The notes beneath the pieces were generated by a model that worked only from the letters and a program-made list of their open reading frames with translations, was not told the DNA's origin and did no database searches. This document shows, in pieces, positions 40,564 through 49,041 of a stretch of DNA of 64,000 nt (within the stretch, counting starts at the first letter, position 1; each line of letters starts with the position of its first letter). This DNA comes from Dyella mobilis. Lineage in GTDB: Bacteria > Pseudomonadota > Gammaproteobacteria > Xanthomonadales > Rhodanobacteraceae. The position numbers were made by a program, and so were the translations under genes. The DNA is taken from the NCBI RefSeq assembly GCF_016904945.1, contig NZ_JADIKF010000029.1:1-64000 (forward strand), in the 5' to 3' direction.

Positions 40564-42435
40564 TCATTGCAGGGGATCTCGCAATATCAATGTGTAGACG
40601 CCGACTTTCCCCTGTCGCACGACGCTGATCGGCAGATGCGTGCCGTCCGGCTGCTGCATGACGCGTTGAATGTCGTCCAGCCCCATCTGCGCAACGGGCA
40701 CGCCGTCGAGGGCAACTACGCGGTCGCCGACGCGCAATCCGACCTGATGGCCGGGCGATCCAGGTGCGATCGTCGCCACCGCCAAGGCATCGTGCTCCGT
40801 GCGATCCAAGCCGACACCTGTACGGCTGTGCGGCGACTCTTGCGCAAAATGCTGCCCTTGCTGCAAATAAAGCTGGCGATGCTCGTAGTCGAGCGTCACG
40901 ATGAAGCGCGACAGGATGCCGTGGCCGATATTGCCGGCCAGCAACGTAGAAGCGAAGCCGCCCTTGGCCGGAGCGGTGAACGCGGTGAGCGGACGAACGA
41001 CGGTGAAGGGACCGATCGACAGGCTATCGACGTGAGCTGCGGTCAGGCTGATCTTGCCGCCCGCACCACGGGCCTGGCTGGCCATGGTGTTGCCGCTCGG
41101 CTTGATGCCGTGTGCTTTGGCGAAGGGCTCGAACACGGTGAGTTCGCTGGCGTCGCCGGTATCCAGGTTGAAGGTGCCGGGCGCTCCGTTCACGCGAGCA
41201 ACCAGCTGCGGGGTTCTGTCGTCGAACACGATCGGCACTGCGCTTGCACTAGTCACGCCACGGAATGCAGACACCGGCGTTAGCGTCAGCAGGTTGCGGT
41301 CGTAATCGATGCGCGTGGCGAATCGGCGCAGCAACTCATACCCGATGATGCCTGCGATGGGCTCGCGCGCACCGCGATCGGTGAGCAGGCGAGGCAGGTC
41401 GACGATCAGAAATTGCTGGTCTTGCATGACCACGTCCCCAACGCGGTAGCTTTTCACCCGCGCCGTTTGCATTGACTGCGTATCCGCACCCACGCCCCCG
41501 ATGGCCTGATGGCCGGCACCCGCCAGACCCAACCGGTGTGCTGCTTCCGGGGTTAGCAGATTCAGGCCGCCGGTATCCAGGATGAAGGGCAGCGGTTTCC
41601 CGCCGTTGATGGATATCTGCACCAGGATCAGCCCGGCATAAGAGGTAAACGGTACGGTGGCGGAAGATGCGCCGCCTTCGATGTGTGCATCGTGCACGTG
41701 CGACGACGGTATCGCGAAGTGCGCATCGTCCGCCGTCGCGTGCAGGGAGACGTGTTGCAGGCGCATGCTCGTGTCGTACTGCGCATCGCCATTGCCTTGA
41801 CGCTGGGTGTAGGCGATGAGCACACCATCGACGGGCTGATAGTCGGAATACCAGGTGATCTGCTTGCCGCCATCGTCGGTATCTTCGACGACTCGTTCAA
41901 GCAAGTGGCTGCGCGCATCGATCCAGGCGTCGAACGCCATGCCGCCCTTGGGAATGACCTGCACGACATCGTAGATGCCACCCGCTTCCTTTTGTTGGCC
42001 GACGTAACGCATCTGCGCCGGATCGGTCGACGCAGGCTGGAACCAGCCGTTGCGTGCGAGGTATGCATCGGTGGCCGACTCGTGATTCGCCTGGACGGAC
42101 TGGCGCAGCGATACCATGGATTTTTCGTCCATGAACCAGGCGTTGGCGCCGTCATATCCCTGTGCATTCGGCACCTCGCCCAACGAGCAATACGAAGCGT
42201 TCCGTCCGCTGTGCAGATCCTGGTACTGCGTGCAGGTTCCGGTTTGCCCGCCCTGCTCAATGGCGAAGCGCTGCTCCAGTTCGCCGGCACCGTCCCAGCG
42301 AACGCCGCCCGAAGCGGCCTTCATCGCCGCAAAAAGCGACTGCGGCGTCGGTGCCGCGGTTTCGGCATGAGCACGCATCGGTACAACGCCGACCAGCGCC
42401 AGGGCCAGACCCAGGCAGGAAACCTTGCAAATCAT
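40564..42435 (-). CDS. Secreted double retropepsin-like aspartyl protease with PDZ domain
   Basis: A 623-residue exported protein: signal peptide (LGLALALVGVVPMRAHAET), an N-terminal domain of about 230 residues resembling outer-membrane lipoprotein-sorting-like sandwiches (ITWYSDYQPVDGVLIAYTQR), then two retropepsin-type halves with the active-site motifs FILDTGG (Asp 287) and FNLDTGDAS (Asp 425), and a C-terminal PDZ domain (GVGLDRTEHDALAVATIAPGSPGHQVGLRVGDRVVALDG). One chain therefore carries both half-sites of an aspartyl protease. Start 42435 is preceded by GAGG at 6 bases; upstream ATGs at 42450 and 42462 lack that. It is divergent from a DUF2975 gene. Confidence 0.85.
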   Translation of the reverse strand: MICKVSCLGLALALVGVVPMRAHAETAAPTPQSLFAAMKAASGGVRWDGAGELEQRFAIEQGGQTGTCTQYQDLHSGRNASYCSLGEVPNAQGYDGANAWFMDEKSMVSLRQSVQANHESATDAYLARNGWFQPASTDPAQMRYVGQQKEAGGIYDVVQVIPKGGMAFDAWIDARSHLLERVVEDTDDGGKQITWYSDYQPVDGVLIAYTQRQGNGDAQYDTSMRLQHVSLHATADDAHFAIPSSHVHDAHIEGGASSATVPFTSYAGLILVQISINGGKPLPFILDTGGLNLLTPEAAHRLGLAGAGHQAIGGVGADTQSMQTARVKSYRVGDVVMQDQQFLIVDLPRLLTDRGAREPIAGIIGYELLRRFATRIDYDRNLLTLTPVSAFRGVTSASAVPIVFDDRTPQLVARVNGAPGTFNLDTGDASELTVFEPFAKAHGIKPSGNTMASQARGAGGKISLTAAHVDSLSIGPFTVVRPLTAFTAPAKGGFASTLLAGNIGHGILSRFIVTLDYEHRQLYLQQGQHFAQESPHSRTGVGLDRTEHDALAVATIAPGSPGHQVGLRVGDRVVALDGVPVAQMGLDDIQRVMQQPDGTHLPISVVRQGKVGVYTLILRDPLQ

Positions 42436-42476
42436 GAGCACCTCGGACATCGTGGCGAGCATCCCACTTTAGGAGA

Positions 42477-42503
42477 AAAGTTTATTGTTTAACAATAAAC
42501 TTT
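42477..42503. promoter_or_regulatory. Perfect 27-bp palindromic operator between divergent genes
   Basis: AAAGTTTATTGTT-T-AACAATAAACTTT is an uninterrupted palindrome (13-bp arms, one centre base). TTGTTT on the plus strand (42485) and TTGTTA on the minus strand can both act as -35 boxes, with weak -10 boxes (TACTTT, TAAAGT) 16-18 bases on. It is most likely the binding site of the XRE regulator encoded at 43055. Confidence 0.82.
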
Positions 42504-42515
42504 GTCTACTTTACG

Positions 42516-43049
42516 ATGAATAATGTCTGTGCTAGGGTGAGCCGCAAAGCGCGCTGGCTGCGCTACGCGGTGCTTGCCACCATGTCGTTTGTCGTGCTCG
42601 CCAACGCCTTGCTGGCCTGGCGCGGCTTGACCCACCATCCCGATACCTTGAGCGCCGTGCAGTTGGACGCCACCGCCCAGTTGGGCAGCCATCCGCGGCT
42701 GGCGCTGATCGATACCGCGCTGCTTTCGCTGATCTATCTGTACGGACTGTATCGATTGGTGCGGCTGATGCACCTGTTCGAACGCGGCGAGTTTTTCAGC
42801 GCGACGGCCACCGGCCATTTGCGCGCGTTCGCGTTTACGCTGCTGCTTGGCACCGTCGCCGGCTGTTTGCTGCCACCCATCGAACTGGCCGTTTCACGCT
42901 GGATGGGTCTGAATCATCTCGCCTCGGTGTCGATCAGCATGGACGGATCGGATATCTGGATGATCCTGATCAGCACCTTGTTCTTCGTGATCGCCTGGAT
43001 CATGGCCGAAGCCAGGCAACTGGCCGAAGACAATCAGCTCATCGTCTGA
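42516..43049 (+). CDS. DUF2975 membrane protein
   Basis: A 177-residue protein with four hydrophobic helices (YAVLATMSFVVLANALLAW, LIDTALLSLIYLYGLYRLV, AFAFTLLLGTVAGCLL, IWMILISTLFFVIAWIMAEA). The signature DUF2975 segment LMHLFERGEFFSATATGHLR and the end EARQLAEDNQLIV are present. DUF2975 genes usually stand directly before a small XRE regulator gene, as here (5-base gap). Function unknown. ATG 42516 has no ribosome site and lies very close to the predicted promoter, so translation may be leaderless or begin at GTG 42537. Confidence 0.84.
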   Translation: MNNVCARVSRKARWLRYAVLATMSFVVLANALLAWRGLTHHPDTLSAVQLDATAQLGSHPRLALIDTALLSLIYLYGLYRLVRLMHLFERGEFFSATATGHLRAFAFTLLLGTVAGCLLPPIELAVSRWMGLNHLASVSISMDGSDIWMILISTLFFVIAWIMAEARQLAEDNQLIV

Positions 43050-43054
43050 CCGCC

Positions 43055-43291
43055 ATGCCGATCATCGTGAACCTGGACATCATGCTCGCGCGCCGCAAAG
43101 TCAAATCGCGCGAACTCGCCGCCCACGTCGGCATCACCGAACAGAACTTGTCCCTGCTGAAATCCGGCAAGGTGCGCGGCATCCGCTTCGGCACGCTGGA
43201 GCGCATCTGCGCTTATCTCGAATGCCAGCCCGGCGATTTGTTGGAATTCCAGCCCGGCCCATCCAGCGACGAAGACGATGCGGACATCTGA
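43055..43291 (+). CDS. XRE-family transcriptional regulator (YozG-like)
   Basis: A 78-residue single helix-turn-helix protein. RKVKSRELAAHVGITEQNLSLLKSGKVRGIRFGTLERICAYLECQPGDLLEF spans the complete XRE/Cro fold. It is co-transcribed with the DUF2975 gene. By analogy with other such pairs it is the best candidate for binding the palindrome at 42477-42503 and regulating both its own operon and the divergent aspartyl protease. Confidence 0.9.
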   Translation: MPIIVNLDIMLARRKVKSRELAAHVGITEQNLSLLKSGKVRGIRFGTLERICAYLECQPGDLLEFQPGPSSDEDDADI

Positions 43292-43445
43292 TTTGCACGC
43301 CGGCGCAACGCTCGGTGCGCCTGCCGTTCACGTGGCTTAACCGCTCGGTGTCGCTGGAACACATTGTTTACACCTCGCCTGTTCGAATCGATGGCGCCAG
43401 ATGCTCGACATCCGGCATCTTCATCGAATCACTGAGGTGAACGTC

Positions 43446-43679
43446 ATGAATCACGACACGATCAGCGGTCAATGGAAGCAACTCAGCGGTCAGATCAAGA
43501 AGCAATGGGGAAAATTGACCGATGACGACCTGAAGGTCGTCCAAGGCAATGCGCTAATGCTGGCCGGCCGATTGCAGGAACGCTACGGCCTGGCGCGCGA
43601 CGAGGCAGAGCGGCAAGTGAGCGATTTCCAGCGGGAAATGAGCATGAGCCGGCACAAAGGCAAACCGCTCAAGCATTGA
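43446..43679 (+). CDS. CsbD-family stress protein, copy 2
   Basis: A 77-residue paralogue of the protein at 40274 (MNHDTISGQWKQLSGQIKKQWGKLTDDDLK) with a basic tail (SRHKGKPLKH). GAGGTGA precedes ATG 43446, as in copy 1. It is followed by a DUF1328 gene, a frequent companion in general-stress clusters. Confidence 0.91.
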   Translation: MNHDTISGQWKQLSGQIKKQWGKLTDDDLKVVQGNALMLAGRLQERYGLARDEAERQVSDFQREMSMSRHKGKPLKH

Positions 43680-43718
43680 CGAACCGTTACGCGCGTCTCC
43701 ACTGCACAGGAAATCATC

Positions 43719-43892
43719 ATGCTTTATTGGGCTGCCGTATTCTTTGTCATCGCCATCATCGCCGCCATCCTCGGCTTCGGCGGCATCGCCGCCAGCGCGG
43801 CGGGCATCGCCAAGATCCTGTTCATCGTCTTTATCGTGCTGTTCGTTCTTTCGCTGATTTTCGGCGGCATTCGACGCGGACCGCGTCCCTGA
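43719..43892 (+). CDS. DUF1328 small membrane protein (YtjA-like)
   Basis: A 57-residue protein read directly from the [23 protein letters not shown], then [20 protein letters not shown] and a second hydrophobic helix ending in GGIRRGPRP. Two transmembrane helices and the [17 protein letters not shown] motif are diagnostic of DUF1328. AGGAAA lies six bases before the ATG. It starts 39 bases after the CsbD stop and is probably co-expressed as an envelope-stress pair. Confidence 0.9.
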   Translation: MLYWAAVFFVIAIIAAILGFGGIAASAAGIAKILFIVFIVLFVLSLIFGGIRRGPRP

Positions 43893-43932
43893 TCGAACCG
43901 CGCACGGGAGAGCCGCAGCGATCGCCTGCGGC

Positions 43933-44784
43933 TCATTTGCTCCGAACACTCGCAAACACCGCCACCCGGTCGGTACGTAGATCGTCCGCCGATATCAACC
44001 ATGGCTCGCGCGCGATCACCGACGTAACCGGGCCCAGCGTGCACAGGCGAATGGATCGCTTCGCCGCCTCCTGCGCCAAGCGGTCCAATGCCTCGCGCAG
44101 GGTATCTCCGGTGAACGGCGTATAGAGATAGAACACCGTGCCTTCGGAAAAGTCGCCGGCGCACACGTTCTGCTGGAGGAAGCTCGCGTTGGAAAGTTGC
44201 AGTGCCTGCGCGCATCGTTGCGCGCAGGCGACGTACACCGGCTCCACCTCGATGCCCACGCAACGCGCCCGGCTGCAAATGGCGGCAAGCAAGGGAACGT
44301 GGCCGAGTCCCGAGCCGAGATCCACCAGCACGTCGTTCTCATTCAGCGACAGGCGCTCGATCGCATCGACGATGTGGCGCGCCGGTGTCGGCTGGTAAAA
44401 CACCATGTCCGGCGCCAACGCGGCGATGCTGCCGGTAGGTGCTTCGAATGGCAAGACGCCGCTCAGCAAGACATCCAGCGCGTCGTAACCTTCGCCACGC
44501 GGCAGCCCGTCCGCGGCGCAGGCGCGCATCCATTTCAATAGGCTCGCGTTTTCCCCTCGCCGGATCTCGCTTTGGATGTCCCGATAAATCGCCTGGTTGA
44601 TCGCTTCCAGCTCATCGATAACGGCCGTGGCGCGCCGCCGGAGATCCTCGCCGACATTGGTGGCGTCGAACAGCTCGTCTTCCAGGCTATCGAGCATCTC
44701 GACGCGCTGGCGCAATTGGTCCGGCTCGCGCAGGGAGCGCTGGTCTTCGCAAGTAGCGAGCAGATTTTGCAGGGCGTGCGTCAT
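43933..44784 (-). CDS. Class I SAM-dependent methyltransferase
   Basis: A 283-residue protein. After a helical N-terminal region of about 150 residues, the Rossmann methyltransferase core shows motif I VLVDLGSGLGHVPLLAA, the acidic residue of motif II in CVGIEVEPVYV, and FYLYTPFTGDTLREAL. The layout (helical cap plus DLGSGxG) recalls DOT1-like and other histone-lysine-type folds found in bacteria, but the substrate is unknown. It is convergent with the DUF1328 gene and divergent from a GNAT gene. Confidence 0.85.
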   Translation of the reverse strand: MTHALQNLLATCEDQRSLREPDQLRQRVEMLDSLEDELFDATNVGEDLRRRATAVIDELEAINQAIYRDIQSEIRRGENASLLKWMRACAADGLPRGEGYDALDVLLSGVLPFEAPTGSIAALAPDMVFYQPTPARHIVDAIERLSLNENDVLVDLGSGLGHVPLLAAICSRARCVGIEVEPVYVACAQRCAQALQLSNASFLQQNVCAGDFSEGTVFYLYTPFTGDTLREALDRLAQEAAKRSIRLCTLGPVTSVIAREPWLISADDLRTDRVAVFASVRSK

Positions 44785-44860
44785 CGATTTGAGCTTTCTT
44801 CATCGGCCCCACAAAGTACACTCGCACGGACTCGCGATACACCGTCTTTCGAGGAGACCC

Positions 44861-45322
44861 ATGAACCATCCAGTCACGATCAGGGAAATTGCCGGCGAGG
44901 ATTTCGCCGCGTGGAAGCCGCTGTGGGACGGTTATAACGCGTTCTACGGAAGAAAGGACCGGACAGCGCTGCCGGACGCCATCACCAAGATGACCTGGTC
45001 GCGATTCTTCGATGCCTATGAGCCGGTACGTGCGCTGGTCGCCGAGAGCGACGGCAAGTTGCTGGGGCTTGCGCACTATCTCCTTCACCGCAGCACGATC
45101 CAGATCGAGCCGGTCTGCTACCTGCAAGACTTGTTCACCACCGAAGCCGCCCGCGGCAAAGGCGTGGGGCGCGCCCTGATCGAAGCGGTGTACCGGCGCG
45201 CCACGGAATCCGGTTGCCCTCGCGTTTACTGGCACACCCACGAAACCAATGCGACGGCCATGGCGCTCTACGACAAACTCGCGGACAAATCGGGGTTCGT
45301 GGTGTATCGCAAAGCGTTGTAG
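44861..45322 (+). CDS. GNAT-family N-acetyltransferase
   Basis: A 153-residue acetyltransferase: IREIAGEDFAAWKPLWDGYNAFYGR at the N-terminus, motif A in YLQDLFTTEAARGKGVGRALIEAV, and the C-terminal VYWHTHETNATAMALYDKLADKSGFVVYRK. This subgroup resembles proteins that acetylate small amines or amino acids. GAGGAG before the ATG decides the start. The substrate is unknown. Confidence 0.9.
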   Translation: MNHPVTIREIAGEDFAAWKPLWDGYNAFYGRKDRTALPDAITKMTWSRFFDAYEPVRALVAESDGKLLGLAHYLLHRSTIQIEPVCYLQDLFTTEAARGKGVGRALIEAVYRRATESGCPRVYWHTHETNATAMALYDKLADKSGFVVYRKAL

Positions 45323-45334
45323 CGCAGTACTCGG

Positions 45335-46222
45335 TCAGCCCGCAGCGCCACGCCGCAACCATTCGCCCAGCTGCGCCAGCACCTGGTGGCGGCCGGTCTC
45401 CGCCTCGTTGAACAGCTCGTGGAACAGCGTATCGAAGAAGCGGCTGGTCAATTGCTTCGTGGCCCATGCGCCGTCGGCGAAGGCGCGGCTGCCGGAAGGG
45501 TCGACCAGCCGGTCGCTGCCTGCCACCAGCAACAGCGTCGGTACCGTCAGCCGCCAGGCGTCGGCAATGCTCGATGCGCCCCCGCGAAACAGAAAGTCCG
45601 CCATGCGCGGGGTGATCGCACCGCTGCAAAGCGGATCATTGCGATAGTCCTCCACGACCTTGGCGTCGTGCGAAAGTCCATCCGGCGACAAACCGGTGCG
45701 CAAGGGCAGGTTCGGCAATACGCGCGCCAGCACTGCCGCCAGGCGCTGCAGCCACGGCGCTTCGAAGGTGCGCAGCGCGGGCGACGAAAGAATCAGCGCG
45801 GGTGGAAGAATGCGGCCGTCCAGAACGGTCCGCAGCGCCACCAACCCACCCATGCTGTGCCCCAGAAGCAGAGGCAGCTTGCCAAAGCTCGAAGCGTAAT
45901 CCTGGTAGACAAAGGCCAGGTCCCGCAGCAGGTCGTCCCCGTGCCGCAGCGCCGCACGCTGGCCGGGCGAGTGCCCGTGGCCGCGCTGGTCATAGCTGCG
46001 CACCGCGTAGCCTCGCGCCAGAAACCAGTGCGCAAGCTGCTCATAGCGCCCGCTGTGCTCGCCCAGTCCGTGCACGATCAGCACTGCGTCGTGCGCCGAT
46101 GCGTTCGGCCAGCCGCGCAGATACAAAGACCGCCCGTCCGGCATGGTCAACCAAGCCGTCGTTGCCTGCCCGCCGGCATGCCCGCCGCCAGCCGTTGAGC
46201 GCGCTTGCTCCCGTCGTTCCAT
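45335..46222 (-). CDS. Alpha/beta-hydrolase, monoacylglycerol lipase-like
   Basis: A 295-residue serine hydrolase. VLIVHGLGEHSGRYEQLAHWF holds the HGLGEH oxyanion motif; the nucleophile is in LLGHSMGGLVALR, the acid in VAGSDRLVDPSGSRAF and the His in LFHELFNEAE. This set is typical of lysophospholipase PldB/monoglyceride-lipase proteins that hydrolyse lysophospholipids or monoacylglycerols. The N-terminal 20 residues are polar and Gly-rich, not a signal peptide, so it is cytosolic or peripheral. Confidence 0.9.
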   Translation of the reverse strand: MERREQARSTAGGGHAGGQATTAWLTMPDGRSLYLRGWPNASAHDAVLIVHGLGEHSGRYEQLAHWFLARGYAVRSYDQRGHGHSPGQRAALRHGDDLLRDLAFVYQDYASSFGKLPLLLGHSMGGLVALRTVLDGRILPPALILSSPALRTFEAPWLQRLAAVLARVLPNLPLRTGLSPDGLSHDAKVVEDYRNDPLCSGAITPRMADFLFRGGASSIADAWRLTVPTLLLVAGSDRLVDPSGSRAFADGAWATKQLTSRFFDTLFHELFNEAETGRHQVLAQLGEWLRRGAAG

Positions 46223-46858
46223 AAAGCACCCTGCCCCTGATCCGCCTACATTATCTTCGGGACGCGACCGCTTGGAAGCTGCCGGCGGTCATGCGCCGCC
46301 AATCGGCGACCTGCATCACGAAGCTGCGGCCGATACGGATCGGCTTTCGCCACGTTCGCTTTCTTGCAGATGCGGCACGCGTGCTGCGACCACATTCAAC
46401 GCAACGATCCGGCACGCGCTTCATTAAATATTAATTTGCGCAGCCGGTTTTCAGCACTCGCCCGCGAAGCCGTGCAAGCCGTTGAATAACTTGACGGCAT
46501 TGGACGTCGCAAACGCGAAGCAATAGTTGCCTAGACACGCAATGCTACGGTTGTGCAACAAACCGTGAAGGTCAATTTCACGCTTCAAAGACATGCCCCC
46601 GACGGAGGGCGTTCACAATAAACGCCGCGTTAAATCGCAACCCACAACTCACAAATTGGGGCGGGGAAACAAATACGGCGTTGCATTAATCACGTTCGAA
46701 AACTTCACCCACACGGGACGTGCGGAGGGATGTGCTGGACCTTGGCGGTTCTTGCCAAATTAGTGGTGTTTAAAAAAAGCCGCATCGGCTGCATGAAGCT
46801 TGCGGCGTTGATCTTTCCCCCGGATAGACGCCGATATCTCATAAAGAGGAGACACCTC
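46223..46858. other. Long intergenic region before the OmpA-family gene
   Basis: This 636-bp stretch holds no credible gene. It is clearly richer in A and T than its surroundings (for example ATTAAATATTAATTTG near 46424) and presumably contains the promoter and a long 5' leader of the porin gene. A non-coding RNA is possible, but no conserved motif was recognised. Confidence 0.4.
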
Positions 46859-48007
46859 ATGAAACACAGGAGTTTGTACTTTCTAATTGCTCTTGCCTTG
46901 GGCGGCGCGGGTGTCGTGCATGCGCAAGACAATACGTCGGCACCCCCGGCTCCCCCGGCTCCCGCCGACAGCTCGAGCAGCGATATCACCAATACCTCCT
47001 TCGACGACCGGTGGTACATCGGCCCCACGGTGGGCTACTACCACAACGATTCCAAGCGGCTCACCAACAAGAACCAGATCTACTACGGCCTGGTATTCGG
47101 CAAGTTCATCTCGCCGAACGTGTCGATCGACATCTTCGCGGATCGCACGCGCCGCAGCTTCCGCGGCTATGTCGATCAGGGCGGCCGCTGGTCCAGCAAC
47201 AACCTGGGCGTCGACGCGCGCTACTACTTCCTCGACTGGAACGACTGGCGCCCGTACCTGGTCGGCGGCATCATGGCCAGCCAGCACGTCAATTCGTTCA
47301 ACCGCAAGATCGATCCGGCGGCCGAAGGCGGCGTCGGCATCGCCAAGACGATCACGCAGAACGTCGACCTGCGCGGCGAAGTGAAATACCGCTACGACTG
47401 GGACGACAAGACCTTCCCGCAACGCAACGGCTATGGCGATGCGATGGTCGACTTCATGGTGCTGTTCCGCCTGGGTCCGCCTCCGGCTCCGGCAGCTCCG
47501 CCGCCGCCACCACCGCCGCCGCAACCTGACTGCTCCAAGCAGTTCCGCAACGGCGTGAACCTGTGCGACAACAAGTGCCCGGATCTGCCGGAAGGCACGA
47601 TCGTGGGTCCGGATGGCTGCCCGCAGAAGGTGGTGATCGACCTGAAGGGCGTGAACTTCAAGTTCGACCGCCCGAAGAAGGGCGAGCACAACATCGAACC
47701 GACCCTGGCCGTGCCGGCGTCCGATTCGATGGGCATCCTGGATCAGGCGGTGGATACGCTCAAGCGCTATCCGCAGGTGAAGGTCACGGTGGCCGGCTAC
47801 ACCGACAGCGTCGGTACGGCCAAATACAACCAGGGCCTGTCGGAGCGTCGTGCGCAGATCGTGTACGACTACCTGACTTCGCACGGCATCGACCCGAGCC
47901 GCTTGGAAGGTCCGATCGGTCACGGCGAAGACGACCCGATCGACACCAACAAGACCTCGGCCGGCCGCGCCCGCAACCGTCGCACCGAACTGCAAGTACA
48001 GCAGTAG
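46859..48007 (+). CDS. OmpA-family outer-membrane protein
   Basis: A 382-residue porin-like protein: signal peptide (LYFLIALALGGAGVVHAQ), an eight-stranded beta-barrel (about 45-210, ending YGDAMVDFMVLFRLG), a Pro-rich hinge, a Cys-containing segment (FRNGVNLCDNKCPDLPEG), and a C-terminal OmpA peptidoglycan-binding domain with VTVAGYTDSVGTAKYNQGLS and ARNRRTELQVQ. It ties the outer membrane to peptidoglycan. AGAGGAG six bases before the ATG is a strong ribosome site; the frame extends upstream but without similarity. A strong terminator follows. Confidence 0.95.
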   Translation: MKHRSLYFLIALALGGAGVVHAQDNTSAPPAPPAPADSSSSDITNTSFDDRWYIGPTVGYYHNDSKRLTNKNQIYYGLVFGKFISPNVSIDIFADRTRRSFRGYVDQGGRWSSNNLGVDARYYFLDWNDWRPYLVGGIMASQHVNSFNRKIDPAAEGGVGIAKTITQNVDLRGEVKYRYDWDDKTFPQRNGYGDAMVDFMVLFRLGPPPAPAAPPPPPPPPQPDCSKQFRNGVNLCDNKCPDLPEGTIVGPDGCPQKVVIDLKGVNFKFDRPKKGEHNIEPTLAVPASDSMGILDQAVDTLKRYPQVKVTVAGYTDSVGTAKYNQGLSERRAQIVYDYLTSHGIDPSRLEGPIGHGEDDPIDTNKTSAGRARNRRTELQVQQ

Positions 48008-48030
48008 CCGCACTGCGTGGCACAACGAAA

Positions 48031-48056
48031 AAGCCCGGCTTCGGCCGGGCTTTTTT
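48031..48056 (+). terminator. Intrinsic terminator after the OmpA-family gene
   Basis: AGCCCGGC-TTCG-GCCGGGCT followed by seven T residues: a textbook Rho-independent terminator, 23 bases after the stop. Confidence 0.97.
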
Positions 48057-48134
48057 TGCTTGCGCAGCTCAATTGCCGTGCCGTGTGCGCCGACCCAGCC
48101 TACGAATCTGCGGAATGGACGACACGTTGCAACT

Positions 48135-48851
48135 TCATTGCATTTCCTGCGAATCGCTTCCGTCGGACCATTTGCTCACGTGTATCATCAACACGTTCAC
48201 CGGTTCGGGCTTGCCGTTGAACTGGGGATTCAACATCACCGGCGATCCCGATTGGTCAGCACCCCAATCGACATTGACGGCCGTATAGAACATCAGGTGC
48301 GACATCCAGTGGCCGGCCTGGTCATCGAGAAAGCCCTGCTTGGACATCATGTAAGACATCGCTCCCGGTTCCAGCGGCGGAAACTGCTTGCTGGCGATGG
48401 CCGCCTCGATGTCCTTTTTTATCTGCTCCCTGGTTTGCCCATGCAGCACCAGCTCCGTTCTCTTGTAGGTCATGGGCAGGATCGACTTGGCCGCCTGCGG
48501 ATTGAAACAGATCGGCCCGCGCAGTTTCGGATCCCAGAACAGCGTTCCGTCGAAGGGCGACATCCACGACCGCTCCACCGCGCAGACAAATCCGTTCTGG
48601 CCTTTTACCGCCGTGACATAACCCGTGCGCTCGAGCACCAGCACGGTGGCGTGGTCGGAAATCGCGGCCGGCGCGGCGCTTTTCGCCAAGGCGATTTCGG
48701 CTGCGCGGTCCGTCATCAGGTATTGGGAAAGCGGTGCCATTTGCGGATAGCTGGGTGTCGCCGGCCGTGCCGGGGCGGCGGCACCAACCAGCAGCAAGGT
48801 GAATGCGCACGACGAGGCCGACCGGCTGAAACGACGAGATGGCTTCTTCAT
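48135..48851 (-). CDS. Hypothetical secreted protein
   Basis: A 238-residue exported protein of unknown function. The signal peptide is SASSCAFTLLLVGAAAPARPA. The mature part has conserved-looking blocks DHATVLVLERTGYVTAVKGQNGFVCAVERSW, DPKLRGPICFNPQAA and a His-rich middle (GHWMSHLMFYTAVNVDWG). Two cysteines may form a disulfide. GGGAG seven bases before ATG 48851 is preferred over GTG 48854. No family was recognised. Confidence 0.76.
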   Translation of the reverse strand: MKKPSRRFSRSASSCAFTLLLVGAAAPARPATPSYPQMAPLSQYLMTDRAAEIALAKSAAPAAISDHATVLVLERTGYVTAVKGQNGFVCAVERSWMSPFDGTLFWDPKLRGPICFNPQAAKSILPMTYKRTELVLHGQTREQIKKDIEAAIASKQFPPLEPGAMSYMMSKQGFLDDQAGHWMSHLMFYTAVNVDWGADQSGSPVMLNPQFNGKPEPVNVLMIHVSKWSDGSDSQEMQ

Positions 48852-49041
48852 CACTTGGCTCCCTGGTCCCGTTTTTAGGTGAGTGCTGGTGCGCGCCTAC
48901 CCCCTCGGGCCGGATGGTGCACCCGGTCCCTCGACGCGCCCTACCTGCAGGCGACGAACGATAAACGGGCAAATCGACATCAGGCCTAGGCCCGCCCTGC
49001 CCGGTGCTAAAGTTCGCCTTCCCCCGCATGCGAGCAAGCTC

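Noticed and set aside
42516..43291. Toxin-antitoxin module
   Set aside because: The small membrane protein plus HTH protein could suggest this, but the DUF2975 signature and XRE partner fit a known regulator pair with no toxin-like feature.
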